A stretch of DNA of 64,000 nt from Burkholderiales bacterium (GTDB taxonomy: Bacteria > Pseudomonadota > Gammaproteobacteria > Burkholderiales > Casimicrobiaceae): positions 93,688 through 157,687 of the forward strand of contig JANXNI010000045.1 of NCBI GenBank assembly GCA_025354165.1. Reading direction: 5' to 3'. The notes beneath the pieces were generated by a model. It was given only the letters and a program-made list of their open reading frames with translations. It did not search any database and was not told the DNA's origin. The first letter of the stretch is position 1. The number at the start of each line of letters is the position of its first letter. Shown in pieces: positions 47,915 to 56,158 of this stretch. The position numbers and the translations under genes are program-made.

Positions 47915-48268
47915 ATGCCGATTTACGAATACGCCTGTCCTGACTGTGGTTACACCTACGACCACATGCAAAAAATGGCAGATGCCCCCATTGCGGCGTG
48001 CCCAAAATGCGCGAGCACCAAGTATTACAAGAAGCTCTCGGCCGCCGGATTCGCGCTCAAGGGCACGGGCTGGTACGTGACCGACTTCCGTGACGGCGGC
48101 AAAAAGCCCACCGAAAACAAAGACAGCAAAGACGGAGCTACTGTGCCCGCTCCCGCCACCACGCCTGCGCCCGCTTCCGCCGGAGCGGTGGGTGGGTCAC
48201 CTCCCGCCGCTCCAGCACCCGCGCCTGCGCCTGCGCCCGCCCCTGCCAGTTCCAGCAAGAGCGAATAG
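47915..48268 (+). CDS. FmdB-family zinc-ribbon protein with Ala/Pro repeat tail
   Basis: The 117-residue protein begins with a zinc ribbon of the FmdB type (MPIYEYACPDCGYTYDHMQK, later CPKC at about 32-35) and the conserved SAAGFALKGTGWYVTDF. The C-terminal third is low complexity: PATTPAPASAG and a run of five or more Ala-Pro pairs. The ATG at 47915 gives the exact family start. It is followed 13 bases later by the DUF502 gene. The function is unknown; FmdB proteins have been proposed as regulators. Confidence 0.92.
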   Translation: MPIYEYACPDCGYTYDHMQKMADAPIAACPKCASTKYYKKLSAAGFALKGTGWYVTDFRDGGKKPTENKDSKDGATVPAPATTPAPASAGAVGGSPPAAPAPAPAPAPAPASSSKSE

Positions 48269-48281
48269 ACGAGAAGGCATC

Positions 48282-48929
48282 GTGAAGGTCATCCGTAAAT
48301 ATCTGCTCGCCGGGTTGTTGGTGCTGGTGCCGATCGGCATCACGGTATGGGTATTGCATTTTTTGATCACCTCGCTGGATCAAACCATCCTGCTGCTGCC
48401 AATGCAGTGGCGCCCCACCTGGAATGGCGACCTGATCCCCGGTTTCGGCATCATCCTCGCGTTTGTTCTTTTGTTTGTCACGGGCGTCGTTGCTAGCAAC
48501 GTGTTTGGCAAACAGTTCGTGAAAGCATGGGATAGCCTGGTTAATCGCATTCCGGTGGTCGGCGCGATCTACAAAAGCGTCAAACAGCTTAGCGACCCGG
48601 TGCTTTCGGAAAACGGGCAGGCGTTCAGTAAGGCCGTGCTGATCGAGTTTCCACATCCGGGTTATCACTCCGTGGCGTTTCTCACTAACAAAGTCGAGGG
48701 CGAACTCGCCGCAAAGCTCGACAGCGATCACGTTGCGGTCTACATTCCAACGACTCCGAACCCGACCGGTGGCTACATGCTGCTCGTTCCGAAATCACGC
48801 ATCCAGCCGCTCGACATGTCCGTTGATCAGGCGCTCAAATACATCATTTCGATGGGTGTGGCTGCCCCGCCCAATGGAAGCTACGGGCAGGGCACGCCGA
48901 TTATTGTGGTGTCAGACAATCGAAATTGA
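48282..48929 (+). CDS. DUF502-family membrane protein
   Basis: The 215-residue protein has two membrane helices (YLLAGLLVLVPIGITVWVLHF and FGIILAFVLLFVTGVVASNVFG) and a cytoplasmic domain with IPVVGAIYKSVKQLSDPVL, VLIEFPHPGYHSVAFLTN and VYIPTTPNPTGGYMLLVP. These are standard DUF502 signatures. The start is GTG at 48282 with GAAGG upstream. The order FmdB-DUF502-aspS is conserved in many betaproteobacteria, which supports the calls. Confidence 0.93.
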   Translation: MKVIRKYLLAGLLVLVPIGITVWVLHFLITSLDQTILLLPMQWRPTWNGDLIPGFGIILAFVLLFVTGVVASNVFGKQFVKAWDSLVNRIPVVGAIYKSVKQLSDPVLSENGQAFSKAVLIEFPHPGYHSVAFLTNKVEGELAAKLDSDHVAVYIPTTPNPTGGYMLLVPKSRIQPLDMSVDQALKYIISMGVAAPPNGSYGQGTPIIVVSDNRN

Positions 48930-49011
48930 TCGGGTGAGTGGCGCTCGTATTAACAACGATCACGAGCGCGGCTCTCCCGAACCAAACACTGACCCCTCCC
49001 TATCCAGCCCC

Positions 49012-49113
49012 GTCATCCCAAGCTTTGCGAAGGATCAGACGGCGCTCACAGTAAATTTTGCTTTGTGAAATCGGTGATAAATCAACCGGATTATTCACGA
49101 AGCTCAGAATGAC
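49012..49113. repeat. GTCATCC-type palindromic intergenic repeat, copy 2
   Basis: About 102 bp. The left end GTCATCCCAAGCTTTGCGAAG is followed by GATC; the right end on the other strand is GTCATTCTGAGCTTCGTGAA. It resembles the repeat at 16123-16222. It ends 13 bases before the aspS start, so it forms the leader of the aspS message. Confidence 0.78.
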
Positions 49114-49125
49114 AAAGAGCTAACT

Positions 49126-50916
49126 ATGAGAACAACTTACACCGGCCTGGTCGACACCAAATACATCGACCAAATCGTCACCCTCACCGGCTGGGTGCAT
49201 CGTCGTCGCGACCACGGCGGCGTCATCTTCGTTGACCTGCGCGACCGCGAAGGCATCGCGCAAGTCGTGATCGATCCGGATCGTCCCGACGCGTTCAAAC
49301 TCGCCGAAACGTTGCGCAACGAATTCTGCATCCGCGTCACTGGCCTGGTCCGCGCCCGCCCAGAAGGTACCGTCAACAAAGACATGGTGTCCGGCGGCAT
49401 CGAAGTCTTCGCCCACGAAATCGAGATTTACAACGCTGCGCTCACCCCGCCGTTCATGATCGACGAAGACTCGGTCAACGAAGAGCTGCGTTTCAAATAT
49501 CGCTACCTCGATCTGCGTCGTCCGCAAATGGCGAAAAACCTGATGCTGCGCGCCAAAGTAGCACGTGCGGCGCGCGAATTCCTTGATGATCGCGGCTTCG
49601 TCGATATTGAAACGCCCGTGCTTTACAAGAGCACTCCGGAGGGCGCGCGCGAATTCCTCGTGCCTTCGCGAATTCACGACGGCCAGTTTTACGCGTTGCC
49701 GCAATCGCCACAGCTATTCAAACAGCTCCTGATGGTCGCCGGTTTTGATCGCTACTACCAGATCGTCAAATGCTTCCGCGACGAAGACTTGCGCGCTGAT
49801 CGTCAGCCCGAGTTCACGCAGATCGATATCGAAACTTCATTCCTCACCGAGCACGACGTGCAGGACATGATGGAAGAACTCATCAAGCATTTGTGGAAGA
49901 AAGGCCTTGGCGTTGATCTGCCGAAGTTCCCGCGCCTGCCGTACGCCGAAGCAATGGGCAAATACGGCAGCGACAAGCCCGACCTGCGCGTCAAGCTGGA
50001 GCTGACCGAACTCACGGATGTGATGAAAACGGTGGACTTCAAAGTCTTCCGTGGCGCGGCTGATTTGAAAGACGGTCGCGTCGTGTGTCTGCGCGTGCCG
50101 GGTGGTTCAAAAATCTCGCGCAAAGAGATCGACGACTACACCGCGTTCGTCGCCATCTACGGCGCGAAAGGTCTGGCCTGGATTAAGGTCAACGACGTGA
50201 CGAAGCTGAACGAAGAAGGCCTGCAAAGCCCAGTCGTGAAGTTCCTCACGCCCGATTCGCTCGCGCAAATCATGCAGCGCAGCGGCGCGCAAAACGGCGA
50301 CATCATCTTCTTCGGCGCAGACCGCAAAAAGGTGGTGAACGACGCGATGGGCGCACTGCGCGCCAAGATCGGCGTGCAACACGGCACCGAACTCGGCTTC
50401 TTCGAAAAAGGCTTCAAGCCATGCTGGGTCGTCGACTTCCCGTGCTACGAGTACGACGAAGAAAACAAGCGCTATGTCGCCGCTCATCACCCGTTCACCA
50501 GCCCGAAAGACGACCACTGGAACCTGCTGGACACCGACCCAAGTCAGGTGCTCGCCAAAGCCTACGACGTCGCCATGAACGGCTGGGAATTAGGCGGCGG
50601 CTCAGTGCGTATCCATCGCCCCGAACTGCAAGCCAAACAGTTCGCCACGCTCGGCATCAGCGAGGAAGATCAGCGCGCCAAGTTCGGCTTTTTGCTCGAC
50701 GCGCTGCAGTACGGCGCGCCGCCGCACGCAGGCATCGCCTTCGGCCTCGACCGCATCGTTACCATGATGTGCGAAGCCGAATCGATTCGCGACGTGATCG
50801 CTTTCCCGAAAACGCAACGCGGGCAGGATTTGATGGTGGATGCGCCTACGCCGGTGACTGAGAAGCAGTTGCGGGAGTTGCATATTCGGTTGCGGAATAC
50901 GCAGAGCTTAAGTTAG
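49126..50916 (+). CDS. aspS: Aspartyl-tRNA synthetase
   Basis: The 596-residue class II synthetase charges tRNA-Asp. It has the N-terminal OB anticodon-binding domain ([24 protein letters not shown]), motif 2 ([18 protein letters not shown]), the bacterial GAD insertion around residues 290-410, and motif 3 (GLDRIVTMM) near the C-terminus. Length and order are those of the bacterial type. The last 27 codons and codons 365-389 recur in a degenerate copy at 53654-53827. Confidence 0.98.
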   Translation: MRTTYTGLVDTKYIDQIVTLTGWVHRRRDHGGVIFVDLRDREGIAQVVIDPDRPDAFKLAETLRNEFCIRVTGLVRARPEGTVNKDMVSGGIEVFAHEIEIYNAALTPPFMIDEDSVNEELRFKYRYLDLRRPQMAKNLMLRAKVARAAREFLDDRGFVDIETPVLYKSTPEGAREFLVPSRIHDGQFYALPQSPQLFKQLLMVAGFDRYYQIVKCFRDEDLRADRQPEFTQIDIETSFLTEHDVQDMMEELIKHLWKKGLGVDLPKFPRLPYAEAMGKYGSDKPDLRVKLELTELTDVMKTVDFKVFRGAADLKDGRVVCLRVPGGSKISRKEIDDYTAFVAIYGAKGLAWIKVNDVTKLNEEGLQSPVVKFLTPDSLAQIMQRSGAQNGDIIFFGADRKKVVNDAMGALRAKIGVQHGTELGFFEKGFKPCWVVDFPCYEYDEENKRYVAAHHPFTSPKDDHWNLLDTDPSQVLAKAYDVAMNGWELGGGSVRIHRPELQAKQFATLGISEEDQRAKFGFLLDALQYGAPPHAGIAFGLDRIVTMMCEAESIRDVIAFPKTQRGQDLMVDAPTPVTEKQLRELHIRLRNTQSLS

Positions 50917-50943
50917 CAAGCATGCGCGATTAGCGTTCGGCGA

Positions 50944-52005
50944 GTGGCAAAGCATAAACCCAAAAAACAGCATTACGTACCTCAGGCTTATCTAGAACGA
51001 TTTGCTGTTGACGGTCAGTTGAGTGTCTATGACATCGACACAGACCGAGTTTTCGCAAGCTCGCCGCGCGACGTTGGACACGAGAATGGATTTTATGATT
51101 ACGCACCCGATACGACCCTGGAAGATGGGCAGCCTCACCGTGATCTCAGCGAAGTAGAGAGCATCCTCGACAAACTTGACAGCATGCAAGGTGCGCGGAT
51201 CGCGGCAGTGCTACATCAAGCAACTGCGGCCCCAACCCTCAGCATGTCTCGCGTGCTTCGCTGGCTTTGCTTGCCACTACTCATTCAATTCAATCGTACG
51301 AAGCTAATGCGCGAAGTGCTCTTCGAATTGCTCAACAAAAGCGGTCAAGATTTGGTAAATTAAATTTGCGAAAAGAATTTCCCAGACATAGCGCCTCAGC
51401 GCCGCCCGCGCTTCACGTACGTGCGCTCAGCTTTGCCGCTGCTGCATGCCAACTACTTACTGGATTCCAGCAGGCACAAACGCTTTACTCGCGATCTGCT
51501 ACCGCAAATCTGGATGCTCGCAAGAACCCGCACCGATACGCCTTTCATTACCTCTGACCACCCTGTCGTTCGAAACGCGGCGCTTTGCGAGAACGGCCGG
51601 GAGCTAAATGGATTTGGGGATCACGGAGCGTCTGTAATTTGGCCGCTGTCTCCCACGTTAGCGTTGGTCATCAAAGATCGTGAGTTCTTTTCGTTAGAAC
51701 TTGATCACGACGGACTGCTGTATGACTGTTTGCCGGACGAAGTAGACGCCGCTAATCGACTACAAATCGAGAGATGCTATCGACGAATTTTCAGTTCACC
51801 GGACAAGGTGCCGTCAATTCGAACCTGGAGCAAATCGGAACAGTGCCAGGAAGTGAGAAGACGAGAAAAAGTAGTCGTCAGCCACGTGTGGACAGGCGAA
51901 TCGAAGAGTCGCACCGAAGTACGCACAAATATCTGGTGCTTTAAAACGCACCCAACAATCCCAAGAGATACTCACGGACTACGCTTGCAGCGTATACGCA
52001 ACTAG
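50944..52005 (+). pseudogene. DUF4238-family gene interrupted by an in-frame stop
   Basis: The GTG at 50944 begins AKHKPKKQHYVPQAYLERFA, the DUF4238 start. The frame stops at TAA (51361-51363) after 139 codons. It then resumes in the same frame and continues to 52005 with RDLLPQIWMLARTRTDTPFIT and SDHPVVRNA, then WPLSPTLALVI, which form the C-terminal half of the family. One nonsense change therefore seems to split a gene of about 353 codons. An alternative is two separate polypeptides, the second starting at a GTG (51421). Function is unknown; DUF4238 genes are common in accessory regions. Confidence 0.7.
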
Positions 52006-52013
52006 CGTATAGT
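51985..52013 (+). promoter_or_regulatory. Promoter and operator of the toxin-antitoxin pair
   Basis: TTGCAG (51985-51990), a 17-base spacer and TATAGT (52008-52013) form a promoter. The perfect palindrome GCGTATACGC (51990-51999) and a half copy GCGTAT (52005-52010) lie within it and are a likely antitoxin operator. The predicted start of transcription falls at about 52020, the A of the toxin ATG. Confidence 0.65.
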
Positions 52014-52019
52014 CCGAAT

Positions 52020-52331
52020 ATGGTTTTCGTCGAACTTTCCCCCTTTGTTGCGTTTCGCGATGAATTCTGGAATGACGAAAACTTGCGTGCGTTGCAAAAT
52101 TTTTTGATCCAGCAGCCCGACGCAGGCGATTTGATCCGAGGCGGTGCTGGGCTTCGCAAGTTGCGCTGGGCGGCGCAGGGGCGTGGCAAACGCGGTGGCG
52201 CGCGAGTGATTTACTACTGGCAAACACCTGAAGATCGGCTGTATTTGATTTACGGCTACGTGAAAAGCGAACGCGAAAATCTGACACCGCAACAGGTCAA
52301 AGTGTTGGCAAACTTATTAGAGGAGCTTTGA
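52020..52331 (+). CDS. higB: RelE/HigB-family toxin
   Basis: The 103-residue protein is of the RelE/HigB-2 type: FRDEFWNDENLRALQNFLIQ, GGAGLRKLRWAAQGRGKRGG, then ARVIYYWQTPEDRLYLIYGYVKSE, the strand-rich core that docks in the ribosome and cleaves mRNA. It is followed by an XRE antitoxin gene, a toxin-first order typical of higBA. No ribosome site is visible upstream of the ATG and the promoter is so close that the mRNA may be leaderless. Confidence 0.9.
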   Translation: MVFVELSPFVAFRDEFWNDENLRALQNFLIQQPDAGDLIRGGAGLRKLRWAAQGRGKRGGARVIYYWQTPEDRLYLIYGYVKSERENLTPQQVKVLANLLEEL

Positions 52332-52333
52332 AT

Positions 52334-52648
52334 ATGGATCAGCAACATTTTGATCAACTGGTGAAGGGCGTGCGCGAGATGAAGCGCCACATGGCAGGTA
52401 AGCCGGTTCGCGGAGCCGTGGTCACAAACGTGCGTACGCCCGACGCTGCGACAAACGTGGAAGTGAATGTGAAAGCCATCCGCGAGGCCGCGTTGATCAG
52501 CCAGAGCCAATTCGCAAAACTGATTGGCGTCAACTTGCGCACGCTGCAAAACTGGGAACAGAATCGCACGCGCCCGAGCGGCCCGGCACGCGCGCTCCTC
52601 AAAATCGTGGCGTCTGATCCGAAAACGATTGTTGCGCTGCATGTTTAA
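52334..52648 (+). CDS. higA: HigA/XRE-family antitoxin
   Basis: The 104-residue DNA-binding antitoxin has a C-terminal helix-turn-helix (REAALISQSQFAKLIGVNLR, then TLQNWEQNRTRPSGPARAL). The ATG at 52334 has AGGAG eight bases upstream, and it begins two bases after the toxin stop. It should repress its own operon through the palindrome at 51990 and neutralise the toxin. Confidence 0.92.
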   Translation: MDQQHFDQLVKGVREMKRHMAGKPVRGAVVTNVRTPDAATNVEVNVKAIREAALISQSQFAKLIGVNLRTLQNWEQNRTRPSGPARALLKIVASDPKTIVALHV

Positions 52649-53039
52649 CAGCGCCGAATCCGTCAATGCAACCTCTGGCCCGTCGCGCATTCGCCGTAAT
52701 ACGGGGATAGTGACATTTATCTGCCGCCAACGGTAGCGACCCAAAGGCCTCGATTACGCCCCGCTAATCGCGGCTACGGATCGCCCAAGTTGCGCTGAAA
52801 AAACGTCCTACACTTCACACATGTGCACCCATCAGGATTAGCTACAGCTTTTTCGTGAAACGTCCACTTTATTGGGGCTGCACACAGTTTTCTTCGAATG
52901 TCGCTATTTCGCATAAATCAGCCGCCAGCCCATAGCGAATAGTCGTTTCACGCTAAAGCTGTATTGCGTTTCGTCGCTGGCGTCGTTGATGCCCTGAATT
53001 CGTCTTTACGTGTGTCGAAATCACAAGACGGAGATCGCT
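52649..53039. other. 391-bp gene-free stretch with repeat copy F
   Basis: No credible coding frame was found. The segment holds repeat copy F at 52843-52963. The part from 52649 to 52842 shows nothing I recognise. The last 70 bases must carry the promoter and ribosome site (GGAG at about 53030) of the next gene. Confidence 0.6.
52843..52963. repeat. 116-bp palindromic family, copy F
   Basis: 121 bp including extended ends. The left outer arm is TACAGCTTTTTCGTGAAACG and the right outer arm on the other strand is TACAGCTTTAGCGTGAAACG, 18 of 20 identical. The inner arms are TGGGGCTG and CAGCCCAT, and the core is TTCGAATGTCG. It is the best-paired copy in its outer arms. Confidence 0.9.
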
Positions 53040-53585
53040 ATGACTCATTCGGACCTTCCTGAATCGTGTCGCCCGCAACACGGTGCAACGGTGCGACCGG
53101 CGATTTCGCTACTTTCGTTGCTGGTGGCTGCGCTTTTTGCGACGACCAGCCCGCTGTCGTCCGCTGAGCCTGCCAACGGCACGCTCACAGCCACCGGCAA
53201 GGTGCCTGCGACCGTCAACGTCAAGCACGCCTATCTGATCAAGGGTCCCAATGCCTTTGGCGACAAGGCAGTTCGCCTGCTGATCCTGTCCGGGGCCGAT
53301 CTCGGCGCACACATCAAGTCGTGCGCCACGATGTCCTGCGCCACGAGCAAGCTGGAGAGCGGCATGACCGTCGAATTCAACGACGGCCCGCGGCTGTTGT
53401 ACTGGTTCGTGGCGAACGGGCAGCGCGTGCAGGCATCGGGCACGGCCGAGCCGGACTCGATCACGCTGACCGCGAACACGCCGCAGCGTTTGGCGGGCAA
53501 GTGGACGTACGACGCGTCCGCACAGGGTGGCCCAAAAATCGCCGTTGATTTCGACACGCCTGTACTCAAAGAATTCACCAAATAG
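53040..53585 (+). CDS. Unknown secreted protein
   Basis: I do not recognise this 181-residue protein. It has an N-terminal polar stretch of about 22 residues, then a hydrophobic segment (AISLLSLLVAALFATTSPLSSA) that should act as a signal peptide. The mature part looks beta-rich (NVKHAYLIKGPNAFGDKAVRL, then LLYWFVANGQRVQASG) with two Cys in SCATMSC. The ATG at 53040 follows GGAG. It lies inside the segment bounded by aspS and the aspS fragment. Confidence 0.7.
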   Translation: MTHSDLPESCRPQHGATVRPAISLLSLLVAALFATTSPLSSAEPANGTLTATGKVPATVNVKHAYLIKGPNAFGDKAVRLLILSGADLGAHIKSCATMSCATSKLESGMTVEFNDGPRLLYWFVANGQRVQASGTAEPDSITLTANTPQRLAGKWTYDASAQGGPKIAVDFDTPVLKEFTK

Positions 53586-53653
53586 CGCCACTTCGCGAAC
53601 GGCAGCCCCACCGCACGAGGGATTGCGTGCGGTCATCAGCTCGCCACGGTTGC

Positions 53654-53827
53654 GGCCTGCAAAGCCCGGTTGTGAAATTTCTCACACCGGATTCGCTCGC
53701 GCAGATCATGCAGCAAAGCGGCGCGCAACAGCGCAGGCAGGTCTTGATGGTCGATGCGCCTACGCCGGTAACGGAGAAGCAGTTACCGGCGTTGCATATT
53801 CGGTTAAGGAATACGCAAGTTGGTTAA
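53654..53827 (+). pseudogene. Internally deleted, diverged fragment of aspS
   Basis: Bases 53654-53728 match aspS 50218-50292 (codons 365-389) with 9 differences in 75, nearly all synonymous. Bases 53738-53818 match aspS 50824-50904 (codons 567-593) with 11 differences in 81. The two blocks are joined in frame by three codons, so about 530 bases of aspS are missing between them. A 66-codon frame from 53627 to 53827 spans both and ends with a stop, but it lacks every catalytic motif. Confidence 0.88.
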
Positions 53828-53858
53828 GCTTTCGGGATCCAATTTTGAGGTCGTATTA

Positions 53859-54515
53859 ATGCAAACCTTTTCGCAACGATTCTTAGCCCTCGTCGCTGGC
53901 GCGCTCGTGCTTGGTGCGGTGGCGACGGCGGATGCCGAGCCGCTACGCTGGTTCGGATTCACCGAGCTAGGGTATCAGCAAGGCGGGGCGGCCACTCGCG
54001 ACGACGTTCTCGGTTCGTCAACATGTTGCGGTGCCGTCACCAAAGATGAATTCACTGACAGAAATTCAACGCTCGGTGCCATCGGAATCGGCGCGCATTT
54101 TGCTGGCAATTTTTTCTCGACTTTCAGCATCAGCACTTCAAGCGCGCTGCATGAACGATACAAAATTAGTACCAAACCGCTGGCGCCCCCCGCATTTCTT
54201 TCGGGAGACGCCGCAAGCAAGCGCGACAGCGCGTTGCTGCTGCTGGGCTACCGCTTTTATGAATTGGGAAAATTCAGTGCGCATGCGTCCGCTGGTATTG
54301 AGTACTCAAGAAACAGAATTTCTTCGGTAAACGTCACTACTTTCATTCTTCCGGGCCCCCCGTTCAATCGGTCACTGACCGTCAAAGAAACAAGCGCGGC
54401 AGTTGAGGCCGGCGTCGATTACCAAATGTCAGCCAAACTCTCGATCAGTGCATATGCTCGTGCGTTCGAGCGTGGTCGCAGCCAGTTTGGTGCTCGGTTA
54501 ACCGTGCTGTTTTAG
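53859..54515 (+). CDS. Predicted outer-membrane beta-barrel protein
   Basis: The 218-residue protein has a signal peptide (FLALVAGALVLGAVATADAEP) and alternating strands ending in SQFGARLTVLF, with the terminal Phe typical of barrels recognised by BamA. The size suggests an eight-stranded barrel like OmpW or OmpA-N, but I do not recognise the family. The ATG at 53859 has GAGG nine bases before it. It starts 31 bases after the aspS fragment. Confidence 0.75.
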   Translation: MQTFSQRFLALVAGALVLGAVATADAEPLRWFGFTELGYQQGGAATRDDVLGSSTCCGAVTKDEFTDRNSTLGAIGIGAHFAGNFFSTFSISTSSALHERYKISTKPLAPPAFLSGDAASKRDSALLLLGYRFYELGKFSAHASAGIEYSRNRISSVNVTTFILPGPPFNRSLTVKETSAAVEAGVDYQMSAKLSISAYARAFERGRSQFGARLTVLF

Positions 54516-54519
54516 CGAG

Positions 54520-54622
54520 GTAGGGTGCGTTTCAACGCACCTCGTAATCCTTCGCCGCGAAGCGCATCTTTTCAATCCACGTTAGTTGGTACCGATTTGC
54601 GTGCGTTAAAAACGCACCCTAC
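54520..54622. repeat. GTAGGGTGCGTT-type palindromic repeat
   Basis: The ends GTAGGGTGCGTT and AACGCACCCTAC are perfect 12-bp inverted repeats about 100 bp apart. Each end also forms its own small hairpin: GGTGCGTT-TC-AACGCACC at 54524-54541 and GTGCGTT-AAA-AACGCAC at 54601-54617. This is a widespread intergenic repeat type, here just after the barrel gene, where it may end transcription. Confidence 0.88.
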
Positions 54623-54681
54623 GGATCTTAATCAGCAACAATGCGATGTCCATGTGAATCACGTCGGCGAAAGGATTTGGC

Positions 54682-56022
54682 ATGACCATTCACGCTACGT
54701 ACTTTAGCTGGGTCAGCAGGAGTCGGCTGTTCCGATGTGCCTGGTTAATGCTTGTTGTGAGTCTGTTATTTCCGATGCTTGCGGGACCGGACGCCCAGTC
54801 CTGGGTTCTGTCATCGGTGTTTGTTGTGCGCAAGGCGCTTGCCTGGAGCGCAGCGCTGCCGGGCGACGGTGATCGTCTGACCCTCGTGCAATCGACCGTT
54901 ACGTGCCTCGCGCTTTTCGCCAATATCCTCTTTCTCTACGCCGCCTATTTGCCCCAGTCGGTCCGCGCATCGCGCGGGTGGAAGGCGCTGTCAACCGGTG
55001 CGCTCGTCGTTGGCGTCGCCGTGGGTCTTTTAGTGCAGGAAATGGCGCACTTGATCGCCTACTGGTTGTGGTTGTTGGCGCTTGTTTTGACGGTGATCGG
55101 TTTCGTCGGATTTGGCGAGGACTTGACGGCGAGTTCGACGGCAGACGCCGACAGTGTTATCGACCGTGGGGAGGCTCCCCCGTTGGTCATGATGCTGTTG
55201 GGGTTCACGCTTATTTGGATTGTGGTCAACGCAGCTGAGCGCGCAATACTCACGCCGACCGCGATCTCGGCGACTCAAGCGCTGAAGGGATATGTCAACG
55301 ATAGCGCTCAGGTGTTGAACCGTGACGAAGCGTCGCGACTCGACTTCGCGTTACAAGGATTGGAAAAAAAGACAACCACGCAGATTGCCGTAGCGATCTA
55401 TCCACGCGTTCCCAACGGTTCGATTGAGGAATTTACGATGCGCGCGGCCGAGCGACTGCCTTTGGGTCGCCCGGACATGGACAATGGTGCGCTGTTGTTC
55501 ATCTTCGTCGCGGAGCGCGCCGCGCGCCTCGAGGTCGGATATGGGCTCGAGGGCACGTTGCCAGACGTCTGGGTTAAGCGGATGCTGGAAACAACGTTGT
55601 CGCCAGCACTGGCACGCGGTGATTATTTCGGCGGCATTGACGCCACCTTGAACGCGTTGTTTGCACAAATCGGCACGCACGCGATGGCACCGGACGCGCT
55701 GGCAAATTGGGCTAGTCGTTTGCGGACGGGTCAACCGAATCTCACGGAGCGTTGGTTGCGAGCCGTGTCGGGCACGGGATTCGGCCATCGAGTTTTGTAT
55801 ACGATCGTGGGCGCATTCGCGATGTTCGCCGTGTGGGCACCGCTTTCGCGCAGGCGCGCTTCTGCAAAACGCCGCAGAGCACAAAATGGGCCTGACGGCG
55901 GCGATGTGTTCGAATCGCTGCAAACGCTTTGGGCCTTCGCGACGTTCATTCCAGTAGGTATCGTCATCATCGTCGCTGGCGGAGGAATGTTTGGTGGCGC
56001 CGGCGCGCTGATCCACTGGTGA
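54682..56022 (+). CDS. TPM-domain membrane protein
   Basis: The 446-residue protein has an unusual order. The first 205 residues form about five membrane helices. The TPM domain then follows (residues 215 to about 350: GYVNDSAQVLNRDEASRLDF, TTTQIAVAIYPRVPNGSIEE, GALLFIFVAERAARLEVGYG), and two more helices follow it. TPM domains occur in photosystem II repair proteins and bacterial envelope proteins; most are TPM first, then helices. The C-terminus has the usual Gly-rich helix (GIVIIVAGGGMFGGAGALIHW). The ATG at 54682 has AAGGA upstream. Confidence 0.85.
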   Translation: MTIHATYFSWVSRSRLFRCAWLMLVVSLLFPMLAGPDAQSWVLSSVFVVRKALAWSAALPGDGDRLTLVQSTVTCLALFANILFLYAAYLPQSVRASRGWKALSTGALVVGVAVGLLVQEMAHLIAYWLWLLALVLTVIGFVGFGEDLTASSTADADSVIDRGEAPPLVMMLLGFTLIWIVVNAAERAILTPTAISATQALKGYVNDSAQVLNRDEASRLDFALQGLEKKTTTQIAVAIYPRVPNGSIEEFTMRAAERLPLGRPDMDNGALLFIFVAERAARLEVGYGLEGTLPDVWVKRMLETTLSPALARGDYFGGIDATLNALFAQIGTHAMAPDALANWASRLRTGQPNLTERWLRAVSGTGFGHRVLYTIVGAFAMFAVWAPLSRRRASAKRRRAQNGPDGGDVFESLQTLWAFATFIPVGIVIIVAGGGMFGGAGALIHW

Positions 56023-56158
56023 ACTCGGTTTGGCTCGTTTCGGCAGTGACTATTTTCGAACTTTGCCTTGATTTGTCATATGGTGAATCTCTAATCGCGC
56101 GCGTTCGGCGACGCTTGATCTACGCTGCCTGATACGCAATAACAATGAACCTTGAGCG

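Noticed and set aside
53627..53827. 66-codon frame over the aspS fragment as a functional small gene
   Set aside because: It keeps no catalytic motif and begins in non-aspS sequence; a pseudogene is more likely, although the in-frame junction is noted.
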